Assembly: GCA_028684065.1 (NCBI GenBank)
Contig: JAQUGO010000001.1
Coordinates: forward strand, 434,001 to 498,000
Source: Sulfurospirillaceae bacterium
GTDB taxonomy: Bacteria; Campylobacterota; Campylobacteria; Campylobacterales; Sulfurospirillaceae
Direction: 5' to 3'
Length of the DNA: 64,000 bases
Of the stretch, positions 15,353 through 24,045 are shown in pieces; position 1 is the stretch's first letter; every line of letters starts with the position of its first letter. The notes under the pieces were generated by a model that saw only the letters and a list, made by a program, of their open reading frames with translations, was not told the origin of the DNA and did no database searches. The translations under genes and the position numbers were made by a program.

Positions 15353-16532
15353 ATTTGCCTTTTCACCTACGGACGATATGACCATCAACGACCTTAGGGT
15401 TGCGCTTTTAAATTATATCTGTGCCAAACAAGCTGGTGAACAACTTATCGTGCGCATAGAAGATGGCGATAAAGCACGCCTTATCGAAGGTAAAGACCAA
15501 GAGATGTTAGAGATGTTAGAACTCTTTGGCATCTCTTTTTCACAACTTTATTATCAAAGTAACAATTTCAAATACCATCTCCAATTTGCCTCCACGCTTT
15601 TGGACACAAAAAAAGCTTTTATCTGTTTTTGTCCCCACGAAAATGAGACGTCCCCTTGTGAAGGCACATGCGAGCATTTAAGCCCAGAAGAGGTTTTAAA
15701 TACACCAAAACCTTTTGTGATTCGTATGAAAAACCTTGAGCACACCTGTGATAACTTTACTATTATGCGCACGGACAAATATCCAACCTACACATTTGCT
15801 TGTGCTTGCGACGATATGCTTCAAGGCGTTAGTAGCGTTATTCGAGAAGAAGAGCAAAAGCAAAATGTGCCTAAAGAGGAATATATCCGAAAATCCATAG
15901 GCTATGAGCAAACGATACACTATGCGCATGTGCCTTTCATTCAAGGTCAACATGATGAAAGCATGGTTACGTGGCTTTTGAACCAAGGGTTTATGCCTGA
16001 GGCGATTGTAAACTATCTAGTCCTTTTAGGTAACCCTACGCCAACAGAAATTTTCACGATTGAAGAAGTAATTTCGTGGTTTGATATCACTAAAATTTCC
16101 AATGCTCCTATGACTTTTGACATTGATAAATTACGTTCTATTAATATTGAGCATATCAAACGTATTCCTGATATGGAACTTTCAAAACGCATCGGTTATG
16201 CATGTGAAAACATTGGAAAATTGGCCAAACTTTACACCGAAGAAGTTAGCACTACACATGAAATTAAACAAAAAGTAGATGCCATTTTTGCAAAAAAAGC
16301 GTTTTGTCCTGAGTTTGAAAATGAGAGCAAACATTTGCAAGAACTCATTTTAAGCGCGCCTTATTGTGACGAATTTGATGCTTTTGAAGCCTATTTATTA
16401 GAAAAAAGTGGCCTTAAAAATGAAGCGCTTTTAAAACCTCTTCATTTCTGGCTCACGGGCACAGATCATAGCCCTGAACTAGAACAGCTCTACCCATTTA
16501 TTAAACATTATCTTAAGGAGATTGTCAGATGA
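15345..16532 (+). CDS. GluRS (GltX1) homologue lacking HIGH and KMSKS motifs; likely pseudoenzyme
   Basis: The 395-residue frame is intact and clearly homologous to epsilonproteobacterial GltX1: MYRFAFSPTDDM, LIVRIEDGDK, KPFVIRMK, YPTYTFACACDDM and MPEAIVNYLVLLGNPTPTEIF. The catalytic signatures are gone. HIGN is replaced by TIND (13-16), the conserved RGEDH by REEEQ (167-171), and the KMSKR loop is deleted between G201 and Q202. The insertion before TCEHLS is also shortened. ATP binding and adenylate formation are therefore unlikely. Its start overlaps the glnS stop by eight bases and its own stop overlaps the next gene. In C. jejuni, as I recall, gltX1-yggT-slt is the same order, so this is the syntenic orthologue after loss of function. 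A retained tRNA-binding or structural role is possible. Confidence 0.85.
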   Translation: MYRFAFSPTDDMTINDLRVALLNYICAKQAGEQLIVRIEDGDKARLIEGKDQEMLEMLELFGISFSQLYYQSNNFKYHLQFASTLLDTKKAFICFCPHENETSPCEGTCEHLSPEEVLNTPKPFVIRMKNLEHTCDNFTIMRTDKYPTYTFACACDDMLQGVSSVIREEEQKQNVPKEEYIRKSIGYEQTIHYAHVPFIQGQHDESMVTWLLNQGFMPEAIVNYLVLLGNPTPTEIFTIEEVISWFDITKISNAPMTFDIDKLRSINIEHIKRIPDMELSKRIGYACENIGKLAKLYTEEVSTTHEIKQKVDAIFAKKAFCPEFENESKHLQELILSAPYCDEFDAFEAYLLEKSGLKNEALLKPLHFWLTGTDHSPELEQLYPFIKHYLKEIVR

Positions 16533-16825
16533 TCGTTCTTTCAACATTTATTGAAGCCTTTGCACAAATTTTACACACTATTATCAATATCTATATTTGG
16601 GTGATTATTATCGCCGCACTGATTACTTTTGTGCGACCCGATCCTTATAATCCTATCGTACAAATATTGTTTCGATTAACAAATCCAGTATATGCCTTTA
16701 TCCGCCGCTATATTCCTACTATTTTTGGAGGATTGGATATTGCGCCTATTATTGTAATTTTGAGTTTGCAATTCATTGATTTATTTGCAGTAAAATTACT
16801 TTTCACCTTAGTCAATGCGCTCTAA
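16529..16825 (+). CDS. YggT-family membrane protein
   Basis: This 98-residue protein has two hydrophobic segments (about 8-32 and 62-95) flanking the family signature FVRPDPYNPIVQILFRLTNPVY and the RRYIPTIFGGLDIAPI motif. YggT proteins are small inner-membrane proteins of unclear biochemical role, linked in different bacteria to osmotic tolerance, division or chloroplast membrane organisation. The ATG overlaps the stop of the GltX1-like gene by four bases, and its end overlaps the lytic transglycosylase start, so the three are translationally coupled. Confidence 0.88.
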   Translation: MIVLSTFIEAFAQILHTIINIYIWVIIIAALITFVRPDPYNPIVQILFRLTNPVYAFIRRYIPTIFGGLDIAPIIVILSLQFIDLFAVKLLFTLVNAL

Positions 16826-18455
16826 ATTATTTCTAGGAGGGTTGTTTGTTTTTATAACAACCCTTACCTCATTTGCCGGTGAACCTTTAAACTTTACTTT
16901 TTTCGAAGACAAACCCCAATGTCTCGCTAAAGATTTCTATATCTATTCTTACCTTGAGCAAAACACGACAACACCCGAAGAGGCAAAAGAGCTTTTTGGC
17001 ATGGTCTATATGATGAACATACGCTTTTTTAATCTCTTTGCCCAAAAAATGGATAATGAAGATTTTAAAAAAATTTCAAAATGTTTAAAGATGGATATTA
17101 CCGCTTTGCTCAAAGAAGACAAAGAGTGTTTGAGCATTGGGATAAGTATTTCTAAAGCTACCTCTTTACCCAAAAGTCAGTTAAAAATACTCGCTGAAAA
17201 AATGCGTTTCAATCCTAGTTTTTCACGACTTTTAGCTATTATGAGCCATGAGGATGTTTTTAATACCCTTTTGAACGAGGATGCACATACGTTTTTAACA
17301 CTTTTTAATGGGAGTATTACAGCCTATAAAGAAGCCAACCTTAATTTTCCTATCCCAAAAAATAAGATAAATGCCCTTTCGGAGAGTGTAAAATTTAATG
17401 CTTTTGTAAATAATGTCATCCAAAATGATAAACTCATTCCCGTACAAAAATCACTTTTACATGTCAACCCCTCTTTACATGTGAAACCAAAAGCTCTCTT
17501 CTTTCTCGGCCTGAATGCCCTAAAATACAACGATAAAAAACAAGCTATGCATTTTTTTGCACTCTCTTTTGAACGCACCACTAAGCGTGATGAAAAAGAT
17601 AAAGCACTCTTTTGGCAATACCTTGTCAGTCAAGACCAACATTATCTTCAAACGATGATGGAAAGTTACGATATCAATATATACACACTTTATGCGCACG
17701 AAGCACTCAATATTCCTGTTAAAAATATTGTATCGCCTATCCTTGAAGGCGAACACCCTACCTTTGATGTGAGCGATCCTTTTGCATGGCCTAAAGAGAT
17801 GGATAAAATTGTAAAGATGAGTCCTGATGAAATAGTAACCGAAGCGAATAGCTTTAAATATGCCAACACACTACCTCAGTACAGTTACTTGATGGAACGT
17901 GTGATGCGGTATCAAACCAATTTTTATCCCATTCCTTATGCTGAGTTTTTAAGTGACTACTCAACACAACGTAAAGCATTAATATTGGCTATAGCAAGAC
18001 AAGAAAGTCGCTTCCTTCCCTCTGTCGTTTCTACTTCTTATGCTCTTGGTATGATGCAGTTTATGCCCTTTGTAGCACGTGATATTGCCAAAAAAGAGCA
18101 TTTAGAGAATTTTACGCTAGAAGCGATGTTTAATCCTCATATTGCTTACCTATTTGCCAATATTCATCTTGATTTTTTAGAACGAAATTTAATGCATCCT
18201 GTCTTTATAGCCTATGCCTATAATGGTGGGATTGGCTTTACAAAGCGATTATTGCAAAGTGGAACATTTAAGAAAGGCCCTTATGAGCCCTTTTTGAGTA
18301 TGGAAATTATGAGTAATGAAGAGAGCCGCGAATACGGTAAAAAAGTGCTTGCTAATTATGTCGTTTATATGACGCTTTTAGGAGAAGAGGTATCAATTAA
18401 AAATCTTTTTGAAATGTTACTGATACCTTCTCAGAGCGATCATTTTCGAAACTAA
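16815..18455 (+). CDS. slt: Soluble lytic murein transglycosylase (Slt)
   Basis: This 546-residue periplasmic protein cleaves peptidoglycan glycan strands to 1,6-anhydro-muropeptides. It has a signal peptide (cleavage near residue 21), a long helical superhelix and a C-terminal lysozyme-like domain (about 380-530). The catalytic glutamate is E397 in IARQESRF, followed by the family motifs SYALGMMQFMPF and FIAYAYNGG. It sits in the same order as the C. jejuni slt gene. The last 59 bases overlap, on the opposite strand, the end of a lipoprotein gene. Confidence 0.92.
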   Translation: MRSKLFLGGLFVFITTLTSFAGEPLNFTFFEDKPQCLAKDFYIYSYLEQNTTTPEEAKELFGMVYMMNIRFFNLFAQKMDNEDFKKISKCLKMDITALLKEDKECLSIGISISKATSLPKSQLKILAEKMRFNPSFSRLLAIMSHEDVFNTLLNEDAHTFLTLFNGSITAYKEANLNFPIPKNKINALSESVKFNAFVNNVIQNDKLIPVQKSLLHVNPSLHVKPKALFFLGLNALKYNDKKQAMHFFALSFERTTKRDEKDKALFWQYLVSQDQHYLQTMMESYDINIYTLYAHEALNIPVKNIVSPILEGEHPTFDVSDPFAWPKEMDKIVKMSPDEIVTEANSFKYANTLPQYSYLMERVMRYQTNFYPIPYAEFLSDYSTQRKALILAIARQESRFLPSVVSTSYALGMMQFMPFVARDIAKKEHLENFTLEAMFNPHIAYLFANIHLDFLERNLMHPVFIAYAYNGGIGFTKRLLQSGTFKKGPYEPFLSMEIMSNEESREYGKKVLANYVVYMTLLGEEVSIKNLFEMLLIPSQSDHFRN

Positions 18456-18882
18456 GTTTCATCTTGTGTTCTTTGTGATAGGGTGCCTCGACAAGGAGGT
18501 ACTCTGTCCATGGATTGGACGAAGATATAAGCGTCAATAATGGTGCATCTTTTTCTAATTTTGTCACACTAATACTCTCATTTGAATCATTAACTTCAAA
18601 ATTTGAAAGCTCCATAGACCGTGTTGTTCCCTCACCTGTTGCCACATACGTACCTATGATAAATTGTTCTGATTCTTGGGAATTAATAAGTTCATGCTTG
18701 ATTGGATTTAAATACGTGACGGTAAAATAAGTTTTTGAATCTTTATCATTGAGTAATTCTATTTTTTTACTATTTACCATTCCGAAATCAAGGAGTTTCT
18801 CATTTTCAAAGGAAGCTAATGGCTTTGAAGAACAGCCTAAAAAGACTAATGAAAACATCATCACTATAGAACTATATTTCAT
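18397..18882 (-). CDS. Putative lipoprotein of unknown function
   Basis: This 161-residue protein begins with a lipoprotein signal (MKYSSIVMMFSLVFLGCSS, lipobox FLGC with C17 as the lipidated residue). The mature part is charged, rich in beta-type sequence and has no domain I recognise. It is convergent with slt, and the two coding ends overlap by 59 bases. A protein of similar type occupies this place in Campylobacter. Function is unknown; an envelope role is suggested only by the signal and context. Confidence 0.75.
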   Translation of the reverse strand: MKYSSIVMMFSLVFLGCSSKPLASFENEKLLDFGMVNSKKIELLNDKDSKTYFTVTYLNPIKHELINSQESEQFIIGTYVATGEGTTRSMELSNFEVNDSNESISVTKLEKDAPLLTLISSSNPWTEYLLVEAPYHKEHKMKLSFENDRSEKVSVTFQKDF

Positions 18883-18965
18883 AAAAACTCCAAATTTTTA
18901 GATGAAAAGCATTGTAAACTTTTTTCCATAACAATCTCATTAAAGAGCTCTAAACCTTTTTTTGC

Positions 18966-18971
18966 TATAAT
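18966..18971 (+). promoter_or_regulatory. -10 box (TATAAT) for mobB-fbp
   Basis: TATAAT preceded by TTTTTGC lies 40 bases before the mobB ATG, giving a start near 18978. A GAGGT Shine-Dalgarno precedes the ATG. Confidence 0.5.
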
Positions 18972-19010
18972 CTACAACTATTTATCAAATTTAGCAACAA
19001 ATGAGGTACT

Positions 19011-19508
19011 ATGAAATCTTTAGCTGTCGCATTTACAGGTCCTTCCAATAGTGGCAAAACGACCTTAATTCTTAAAGTCGCCAATATACTCAAAAAAGAC
19101 AATCATCTAGCCATCATCAAAAATGACCCTAGTGACAAAGCTGTCTTTGATGTAGAAGGTAAAGATAGTTGGAGGTTCTCACAAACGGGAGCTGAAGTTG
19201 TCATCACCTCACCTACTCGTACCACCCTCTTTTCTCAACAAACTAAAAGTTTAGATGATATTATTGCTATGCTGGGTGAATTTGATATTTTGTTGGTTGA
19301 AGGTCTTAAAACATTACCATTGCCCAGAATCGCTATCTTTCGTAATAAACTTGATGAAAGTTATTTTGATTGTAGTGATGCTATCGCTGTTGACGAAAGT
19401 GTTCCTTTAGAGAATTATGCGATTCCTAGCACCATAGCACTTTTAGATCTCAACAAACCAGAACAAATTGTAACGTGGATTTTAGACCATGCTAAAAAGG
19501 TAAAATAA
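19011..19508 (+). CDS. mobB: Molybdopterin-guanine dinucleotide biosynthesis protein MobB
   Basis: This 165-residue P-loop GTPase assists MobA in forming the guanine-dinucleotide form of molybdenum cofactor, which is needed by formate dehydrogenase, periplasmic nitrate reductase and related enzymes. The Walker A motif GPSNSGKTT is at 10-18. [21 protein letters not shown] segment and ILLVEGLK (Walker B region) fit the family. It starts the mobB-fbp cluster and is four bases ahead of fbp. MobA is not in the window. Confidence 0.93.
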   Translation: MKSLAVAFTGPSNSGKTTLILKVANILKKDNHLAIIKNDPSDKAVFDVEGKDSWRFSQTGAEVVITSPTRTTLFSQQTKSLDDIIAMLGEFDILLVEGLKTLPLPRIAIFRNKLDESYFDCSDAIAVDESVPLENYAIPSTIALLDLNKPEQIVTWILDHAKKVK

Positions 19509-19512
19509 CGCA

Positions 19513-20349
19513 ATGAATGAGATTATTGAAGCGATTAAACGTTCCGCTATACGTATTAAAGAGGCGATTGAGTTTGATGATACTGGCTATTCTGAAAATA
19601 TCAACTCTACGGGCGATACGCAACTCAAACTAGATATCAAAAGTGATTTGATTATCGAAGAAGAATTTAAAAAAGTTGTCTGTATCAAAGAAATTGTGAG
19701 TGAAGAAAAAGAAACCAAAACACCTTTGCATGCAGAAGGTATTTACGGTGTCGGTTATGACCCGTTGGACGGCTCAAGTTTGATTGATGTGAACCTCAGT
19801 GTAGGTTCTATCTTTGGCATTTACGAAGGTGGCTATGCAGGAAGTAACCTTAAAGTAGCTGTTTATGTAGTATATGGCCCAAGGGTTGAATTGGTTATCG
19901 CTCAAGATTCTGTGAAGCTTTATCGCCTTAATAAAAAAGATGAATTTGTTTATATTCAAGATATTGTGCTGAAAGAAAAAGGAAAACTCAATGCACCTGG
20001 TTCTACGCAAATGTGTTGGGAACCTAAGCATAAAGCTATGATTGATGCTATTTTTGCAGATGGCTATCGTTTACGCTATTCAGGAGGAATGGTGCCTGAT
20101 TTGCATCAGATTTTACTCAAAGGGGGTGGGCTCTTTTCTTATCCTGCCACCAGTGATGTGCCCAAAGGAAAACTGAGAATGATTTTTGAAGTCTTCCCTT
20201 TTGCTTTTGTCTATGAAAAAGCAGGTGGCGAAGCCATTGATGGTCACAATCGTATCTTAAATTTAAATCCAAGTCATCCACACGATACCACACCATGCTT
20301 TTTTGGCTCTCATGCTGAGATAGAACGTGTTCGGAAGTGTTATGAATGA
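19513..20349 (+). CDS. fbp: Fructose-1,6-bisphosphatase, class I
   Basis: This 278-residue enzyme removes the 1-phosphate from fructose 1,6-bisphosphate in gluconeogenesis. The metal- and substrate-binding motif DPLDGSS is at 83-89, and the sugar-phosphate motif RYSGGMVPD and the late acidic site KAGGEAIDG are present. It is shorter than the E. coli enzyme (332), which is normal for epsilonproteobacteria. Its stop overlaps the start of a small cysteine-containing protein, and metG follows. Gluconeogenesis matters here because these organisms live largely on organic acids such as lactate and pyruvate. Confidence 0.95.
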   Translation: MNEIIEAIKRSAIRIKEAIEFDDTGYSENINSTGDTQLKLDIKSDLIIEEEFKKVVCIKEIVSEEKETKTPLHAEGIYGVGYDPLDGSSLIDVNLSVGSIFGIYEGGYAGSNLKVAVYVVYGPRVELVIAQDSVKLYRLNKKDEFVYIQDIVLKEKGKLNAPGSTQMCWEPKHKAMIDAIFADGYRLRYSGGMVPDLHQILLKGGGLFSYPATSDVPKGKLRMIFEVFPFAFVYEKAGGEAIDGHNRILNLNPSHPHDTTPCFFGSHAEIERVRKCYE

Positions 20350-20536
20350 AATTTTAGATATCTATGTGCAAGATCTCCTTACTAAAAAAGAGCTTTTGCA
20401 AAAATGTCAACAAGAGAAAAGCTTAGAAAGCTGTACTCTGTGTGAACGCATATTTGACTGTGAAACACGCAAAGCTTATGTCAAAGCAGTCTATGAGAGT
20501 ATGGCTAAAGGACAAGGTGGTGGTTTTGAGTTTTAG
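20342..20536 (+). CDS. Small conserved cysteine-containing protein
   Basis: I place the start at the ATG at 20342, which overlaps the fbp stop by eight bases and has GGAAGTG upstream; a longer frame from 20327 lacks this support. The 64-residue product has four cysteines spaced C-X10-C-X2-C-X5-C ([20 protein letters not shown]), which could bind a metal. The tail is glycine-rich (GQGGGFEF). I recognise no named family, but a small gene occupies the same place between fbp and metG in Campylobacter. Confidence 0.7.
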   Translation: MNEILDIYVQDLLTKKELLQKCQQEKSLESCTLCERIFDCETRKAYVKAVYESMAKGQGGGFEF

Positions 20537-20539
20537 AAT

Positions 20540-20553
20540 CTTTACATGTAAAG
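20540..20553. repeat. Full palindrome CTTTACATGTAAAG between genes
   Basis: This is one of the recurrent TTACATGTAA palindromes, extended here to 14 bases, starting four bases after the small-protein stop and followed by AAAAAAG. The gap to metG is about 150 bases and holds nothing else firm except a 7-bp hairpin (AGAGTTC/GAACTCT, 20642-20659) close to the metG start. Confidence 0.7.
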
Positions 20554-20685
20554 AAAAAAGCATCAAAGGCATGTGAGCACTTCACAGAGAAAAACACAGC
20601 GTTAACGTAGTCTTTAGAATAAGGCTTTAGAGTTTGTATCCAGAGTTCGTAAGAACTCTATAAAAAAATGTTACTAGGAAAAAAA

Positions 20686-22617
20686 ATGTCCCAAAAAGCG
20701 TATGTTACTACCCCAATTTATTATGTTAATGATGTCCCTCATATCGGACACGCCTATACAACCATTATCGCTGATACGATGGCTCGCTATTACCGTTTAA
20801 AAGGCTATGAAACCTTCTTTTTAACAGGTACGGATGAGCATGGGCAGAAAATTGAAGAGGCAGCAAAACTGAGGAATAAATCACCTCAAAGCTATGCCGA
20901 TGAAATCAGCGGAAAATTCCGTGCGCTTTGGGATGAGTTTGACATCAGTTACGATAAATTTATTCGGACCACCGACAGTGACCATAAAAGCGGTGTTCAA
21001 AAAGCCTTTCAAGTCATGTTTGATAATGGAGACATCTACAAAGGCGAGTATGAAGGGCACTATTGCGTGAGTTGCGAAACATTTTTTACCGATACTCAAC
21101 TCGTGGATGAAGGTGGATGCCCCGATTGTGGAAAGCCTACTCGCCTTGTTAAAGAAGAAAGTTACTTTTTTAAACTCTCCAAATACCAAGAAGAGTTGCT
21201 GAATTGGTACCACAATGATGAAAAATGTGTGCTTCCAAAAGGCAAAAAAAATGAAGTCATTAGCTTTGTCAAACAAGGCTTACGTGATCTTTCTATCACA
21301 CGAACAAGCTTTGATTGGGGTATCAAATTACCCGCTTCAATGAATGACGATAAGCACGTTATGTATGTCTGGCTTGATGCTCTTTTAAATTATATTACAG
21401 CCCTTGGGTATGGTAATGAAGAAGAAAATATGGCATTTTGGCCAGCCAGTATTCAACTCGTTGGTAAAGACATTTTACGCTTTCATGCAATTTACTGGCC
21501 AGCATTTTTAATGAGTCTTGGATTGCCTCTTCCTAAACACGTAGCAGCTCACGGTTGGTGGACACGTAACGGGGAGAAGATGAGTAAAAGCAAAGGTAAT
21601 GTGGTTAATCCTAAAGAAGTTGCTGATGCTTATGGCTTAGAAAACTTTCGATACTTTATGCTTCGTGAAGTGCCATTCGGACAAGATGGCGATTTTAGTC
21701 AAAAAGCACTGATTGACAGAATTAACTCAGACCTTGGCAATGAATTTGGAAACCTTTTGAACCGCATTATTGGTATGAGTGGTAAATACAGTAATTTTCT
21801 TATTGACTCTTGCGATGTTGTCAAATTTCATGCCAACGAACTCAAAGCAGTCGATGAGATTTTAAGTGGTGTGGAAAACAACCTTTTAGAGCTTCAAACC
21901 AATCGCTATTTAGAGGATTTATGGAAAGCGCTTACTATTGCTAACCAATCCATCACGTTACACGAACCATGGGTTAAGATGAAAGAAGGAAAAACCGATG
22001 AAGCCATGGCTGTTGTGGCATTGGTTTCTAACATTCTTGCACGTGTCACGCTTTTATTGCATCCCGTTATGCCAAAAACGACAGCAAAAATTGCAGAAGC
22101 AATGCATTTTGAAATATCTACAGCCTCATTTGAAACATTGGTTATAGCGAAAAAAATGCTAGATACGTTTAGCATTGAAAAAGTTCCACCACTTTTTCCA
22201 CGTATCGAAGAAGAGCTTTTAGCACAACCTGAAGCTTCTGCTCCCGTTGTCGTTGAAAGTAAAGCAAAAAAAGAGTCTAAAAAAGAAGAATCCATCATTA
22301 CCATTGATCAATTTTTTGAAACTTCTTTAAAGATTGGTACTATTTTAGAGGCCTCTATCGTCGAGGGAAGTGATAGATTATTACAACTTAAAGTTGATGT
22401 AGGCGAGTCTAGCCCTAGACAAATCGTTGCAGGTATTCGCGAGTACTATCAACCAGCAGACCTGATTAACACACAAGTCTGCGTCGTAGCTAACCTTAAG
22501 CCTGCTACCATTAAAGGACTTGTCAGTCAAGGAATGCTTTTAGCCGCTAAAGATAAAGAAGGCCTATGCCTTGTACGCCCTGAAAAACCACGGCAAAGTG
22601 GCGCATCTATTGGATGA
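20686..22617 (+). CDS. metG: Methionyl-tRNA synthetase
   Basis: This class I synthetase charges initiator and elongator tRNA-Met. I take the ATG at 20686 (643 residues, MSQKAYVTTPIYY) because AGGA lies eight bases upstream; the ATG at 20668 has no ribosome site and adds six non-conserved residues. HIGH is at 19-22, a CVSC/CPDC zinc knuckle lies near 125-150 and KMSKS appears in NGEKMSKSKGN. The C-terminal 110 or so residues form an EMAP-II-like tRNA-binding and dimer domain after a lysine/glutamate linker. The stop overlaps the next ATG by four bases (ATGA). Confidence 0.97.
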   Translation: MSQKAYVTTPIYYVNDVPHIGHAYTTIIADTMARYYRLKGYETFFLTGTDEHGQKIEEAAKLRNKSPQSYADEISGKFRALWDEFDISYDKFIRTTDSDHKSGVQKAFQVMFDNGDIYKGEYEGHYCVSCETFFTDTQLVDEGGCPDCGKPTRLVKEESYFFKLSKYQEELLNWYHNDEKCVLPKGKKNEVISFVKQGLRDLSITRTSFDWGIKLPASMNDDKHVMYVWLDALLNYITALGYGNEEENMAFWPASIQLVGKDILRFHAIYWPAFLMSLGLPLPKHVAAHGWWTRNGEKMSKSKGNVVNPKEVADAYGLENFRYFMLREVPFGQDGDFSQKALIDRINSDLGNEFGNLLNRIIGMSGKYSNFLIDSCDVVKFHANELKAVDEILSGVENNLLELQTNRYLEDLWKALTIANQSITLHEPWVKMKEGKTDEAMAVVALVSNILARVTLLLHPVMPKTTAKIAEAMHFEISTASFETLVIAKKMLDTFSIEKVPPLFPRIEEELLAQPEASAPVVVESKAKKESKKEESIITIDQFFETSLKIGTILEASIVEGSDRLLQLKVDVGESSPRQIVAGIREYYQPADLINTQVCVVANLKPATIKGLVSQGMLLAAKDKEGLCLVRPEKPRQSGASIG

Positions 22618-23612
22618 GAATTGATAATTTAGTTCGTATCGTGGAAGGAGAATTGCAAAGTTCTCCTTTAATTGATGCCTTTGAAGCAATTCATTTCGAA
22701 TGCCAAAAAATCAATCGTGGAGATCTTTTTATTGCTTATGAGGCTTCTGAAGAGGCTATTGTAACAGCTATAGAAAGAGGTGCTTATGCCATCTTAACAA
22801 CCGATAGTTTTAGCAGTAACGATACAGAAATCGCATGGATAAAGGTAGCTTCTATCACGCACGCTATCATTCAAATTTTGCGCTTTACATGTACCCAAAA
22901 ATCACTCAATTTTGTCCTTACTTCTACGGTTCAAGGAGCTTTTCTTTTAGCCCTACAGAATGAAAAAAAGATTAAAAAACTTCCTATCAAATTTATAGAA
23001 CTAGCCAAAGAATTAATCAAAGCAAAGCCTAATTCTCTTTTTTGTCTTCACGATGAAATCTTAGCATTTCAGCTTAGTCCAAGTACTCAACGTATTGAAA
23101 AACCTTACCATATTCATACACTAAGTAAAGGACTGTTTATCTCTACACTTTCCAATGAAACACATTTTTTTCACGAGATAAAAATACCCTCTTTATTTGC
23201 TTCTGATTTTTTAGGCGTTATTGAATACTTAGAAGCACAGCACATTACTTATTCCTTGGATTCTTTTTCATCCATTGCCCATTTTTATCCGCAATTCATT
23301 ACCTCACATTTGCGTAAAAAAGAATTTGGAATGGGTGAAAAAGTTTTAATATTTGAAACGGATAGCGCTTTAATCGAGCTTGAAATTGCCTATTTAGCAG
23401 AACGTACAAAAAGAGATGAAACACTTATCTGCATTCCTAAGGAGATTGCTTTGCCATGTGTATACTCTTTTAAAACCGTCCATTTTTCATCCGCTTTTGA
23501 ATTAGAGACTTTATGTCATACACCCTTTAAGTATGCTCTTATTCTTGGTGATAGAGAGCTTTTTGATGATTTTCTCACCAGAGATTTTTCCACCCAACCT
23601 TCCCTCTTCTAA
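22614..23612 (+). CDS. MurF N-domain-like protein without a P-loop
   Basis: The 332-residue product resembles the N-terminal domain of Mur ligases of the MurF type over its first 90 or so residues (FECQKINRGDLFIAYEASEEAIVTAIERGAYAILTT). The central ATPase is missing: no GTNGKT-type loop is visible where MurF would carry it, and the rest is weakly conserved sequence. It starts on the metG stop and runs to ten bases before ybeY. A gene of similar kind follows metG in Campylobacter. It may be a structural relic or a binding protein; ligase activity looks unlikely. Confidence 0.7.
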   Translation: MRIDNLVRIVEGELQSSPLIDAFEAIHFECQKINRGDLFIAYEASEEAIVTAIERGAYAILTTDSFSSNDTEIAWIKVASITHAIIQILRFTCTQKSLNFVLTSTVQGAFLLALQNEKKIKKLPIKFIELAKELIKAKPNSLFCLHDEILAFQLSPSTQRIEKPYHIHTLSKGLFISTLSNETHFFHEIKIPSLFASDFLGVIEYLEAQHITYSLDSFSSIAHFYPQFITSHLRKKEFGMGEKVLIFETDSALIELEIAYLAERTKRDETLICIPKEIALPCVYSFKTVHFSSAFELETLCHTPFKYALILGDRELFDDFLTRDFSTQPSLF

Positions 23613-23622
23613 AGGAGACCTA

Positions 23623-24042
23623 ATGTTATTAATAGACAATGAATCCAACATTCCCTTACATGTGAGCTTGCTAGAGCAAATTTGTAGTGCCTATACGATT
23701 AAAGAAGTTGAACTGCTTATTGTTGATGCGACAAGTATTAAAGAACTCAATCATGATTACAGAGGTATAGATAAAGCAACTGACGTACTCAGTTTTCCTG
23801 TGGAAAATTTTCCGCATTCTCCTTTAGGCTCTATCGTGATTAATTATGCGCTTGCAGGCGAGAAAGCAGAAGAATTTGGACATGCAATTGAAGAAGAAAT
23901 CACCTTACTCTTTATTCACGGATTACTCCATCTTTTAGGCTATGACCATGAATGTGACCATGGTGAAATGCGTGATAAAGAAGAAGCCCTTATTAAACAC
24001 TATAACCTTCCCTCAAGTTTAATCGTTAGAACACAAGAGTAA
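23623..24042 (+). CDS. ybeY: Endoribonuclease YbeY
   Basis: I place the start at the ATG at 23623, four bases after AAAGGAGACC; an upstream in-frame ATG lies inside the previous gene. The resulting 139-residue protein fits the family length. The zinc triad is HGLLHLLGYDH, with H99, H103 and H109. YbeY is a metal-dependent RNase that takes part in 16S rRNA 3'-end maturation and ribosome quality control. A DJ-1/PfpI gene follows after three bases. Confidence 0.95.
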   Translation: MLLIDNESNIPLHVSLLEQICSAYTIKEVELLIVDATSIKELNHDYRGIDKATDVLSFPVENFPHSPLGSIVINYALAGEKAEEFGHAIEEEITLLFIHGLLHLLGYDHECDHGEMRDKEEALIKHYNLPSSLIVRTQE

Positions 24043-24045
24043 ACT

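Noticed and set aside
15696-15986. Minus-strand frames opposite the degenerate GluRS gene
   Set aside because: The plus-strand frame keeps strong homology to GltX1 along its whole length, so the antisense frames are shadows.
15345-16532. Calling the GluRS-like gene a pseudogene
   Set aside because: It has no frameshift or internal stop, keeps tight coupling to both neighbours and retains conserved non-catalytic motifs, so a retained function is more likely than free decay.
20642-20659. Terminator or riboswitch before metG
   Set aside because: The 7-bp hairpin is followed by As rather than Ts on the plus strand and overlaps the region just before the start; no T-box or other known leader fold is seen.
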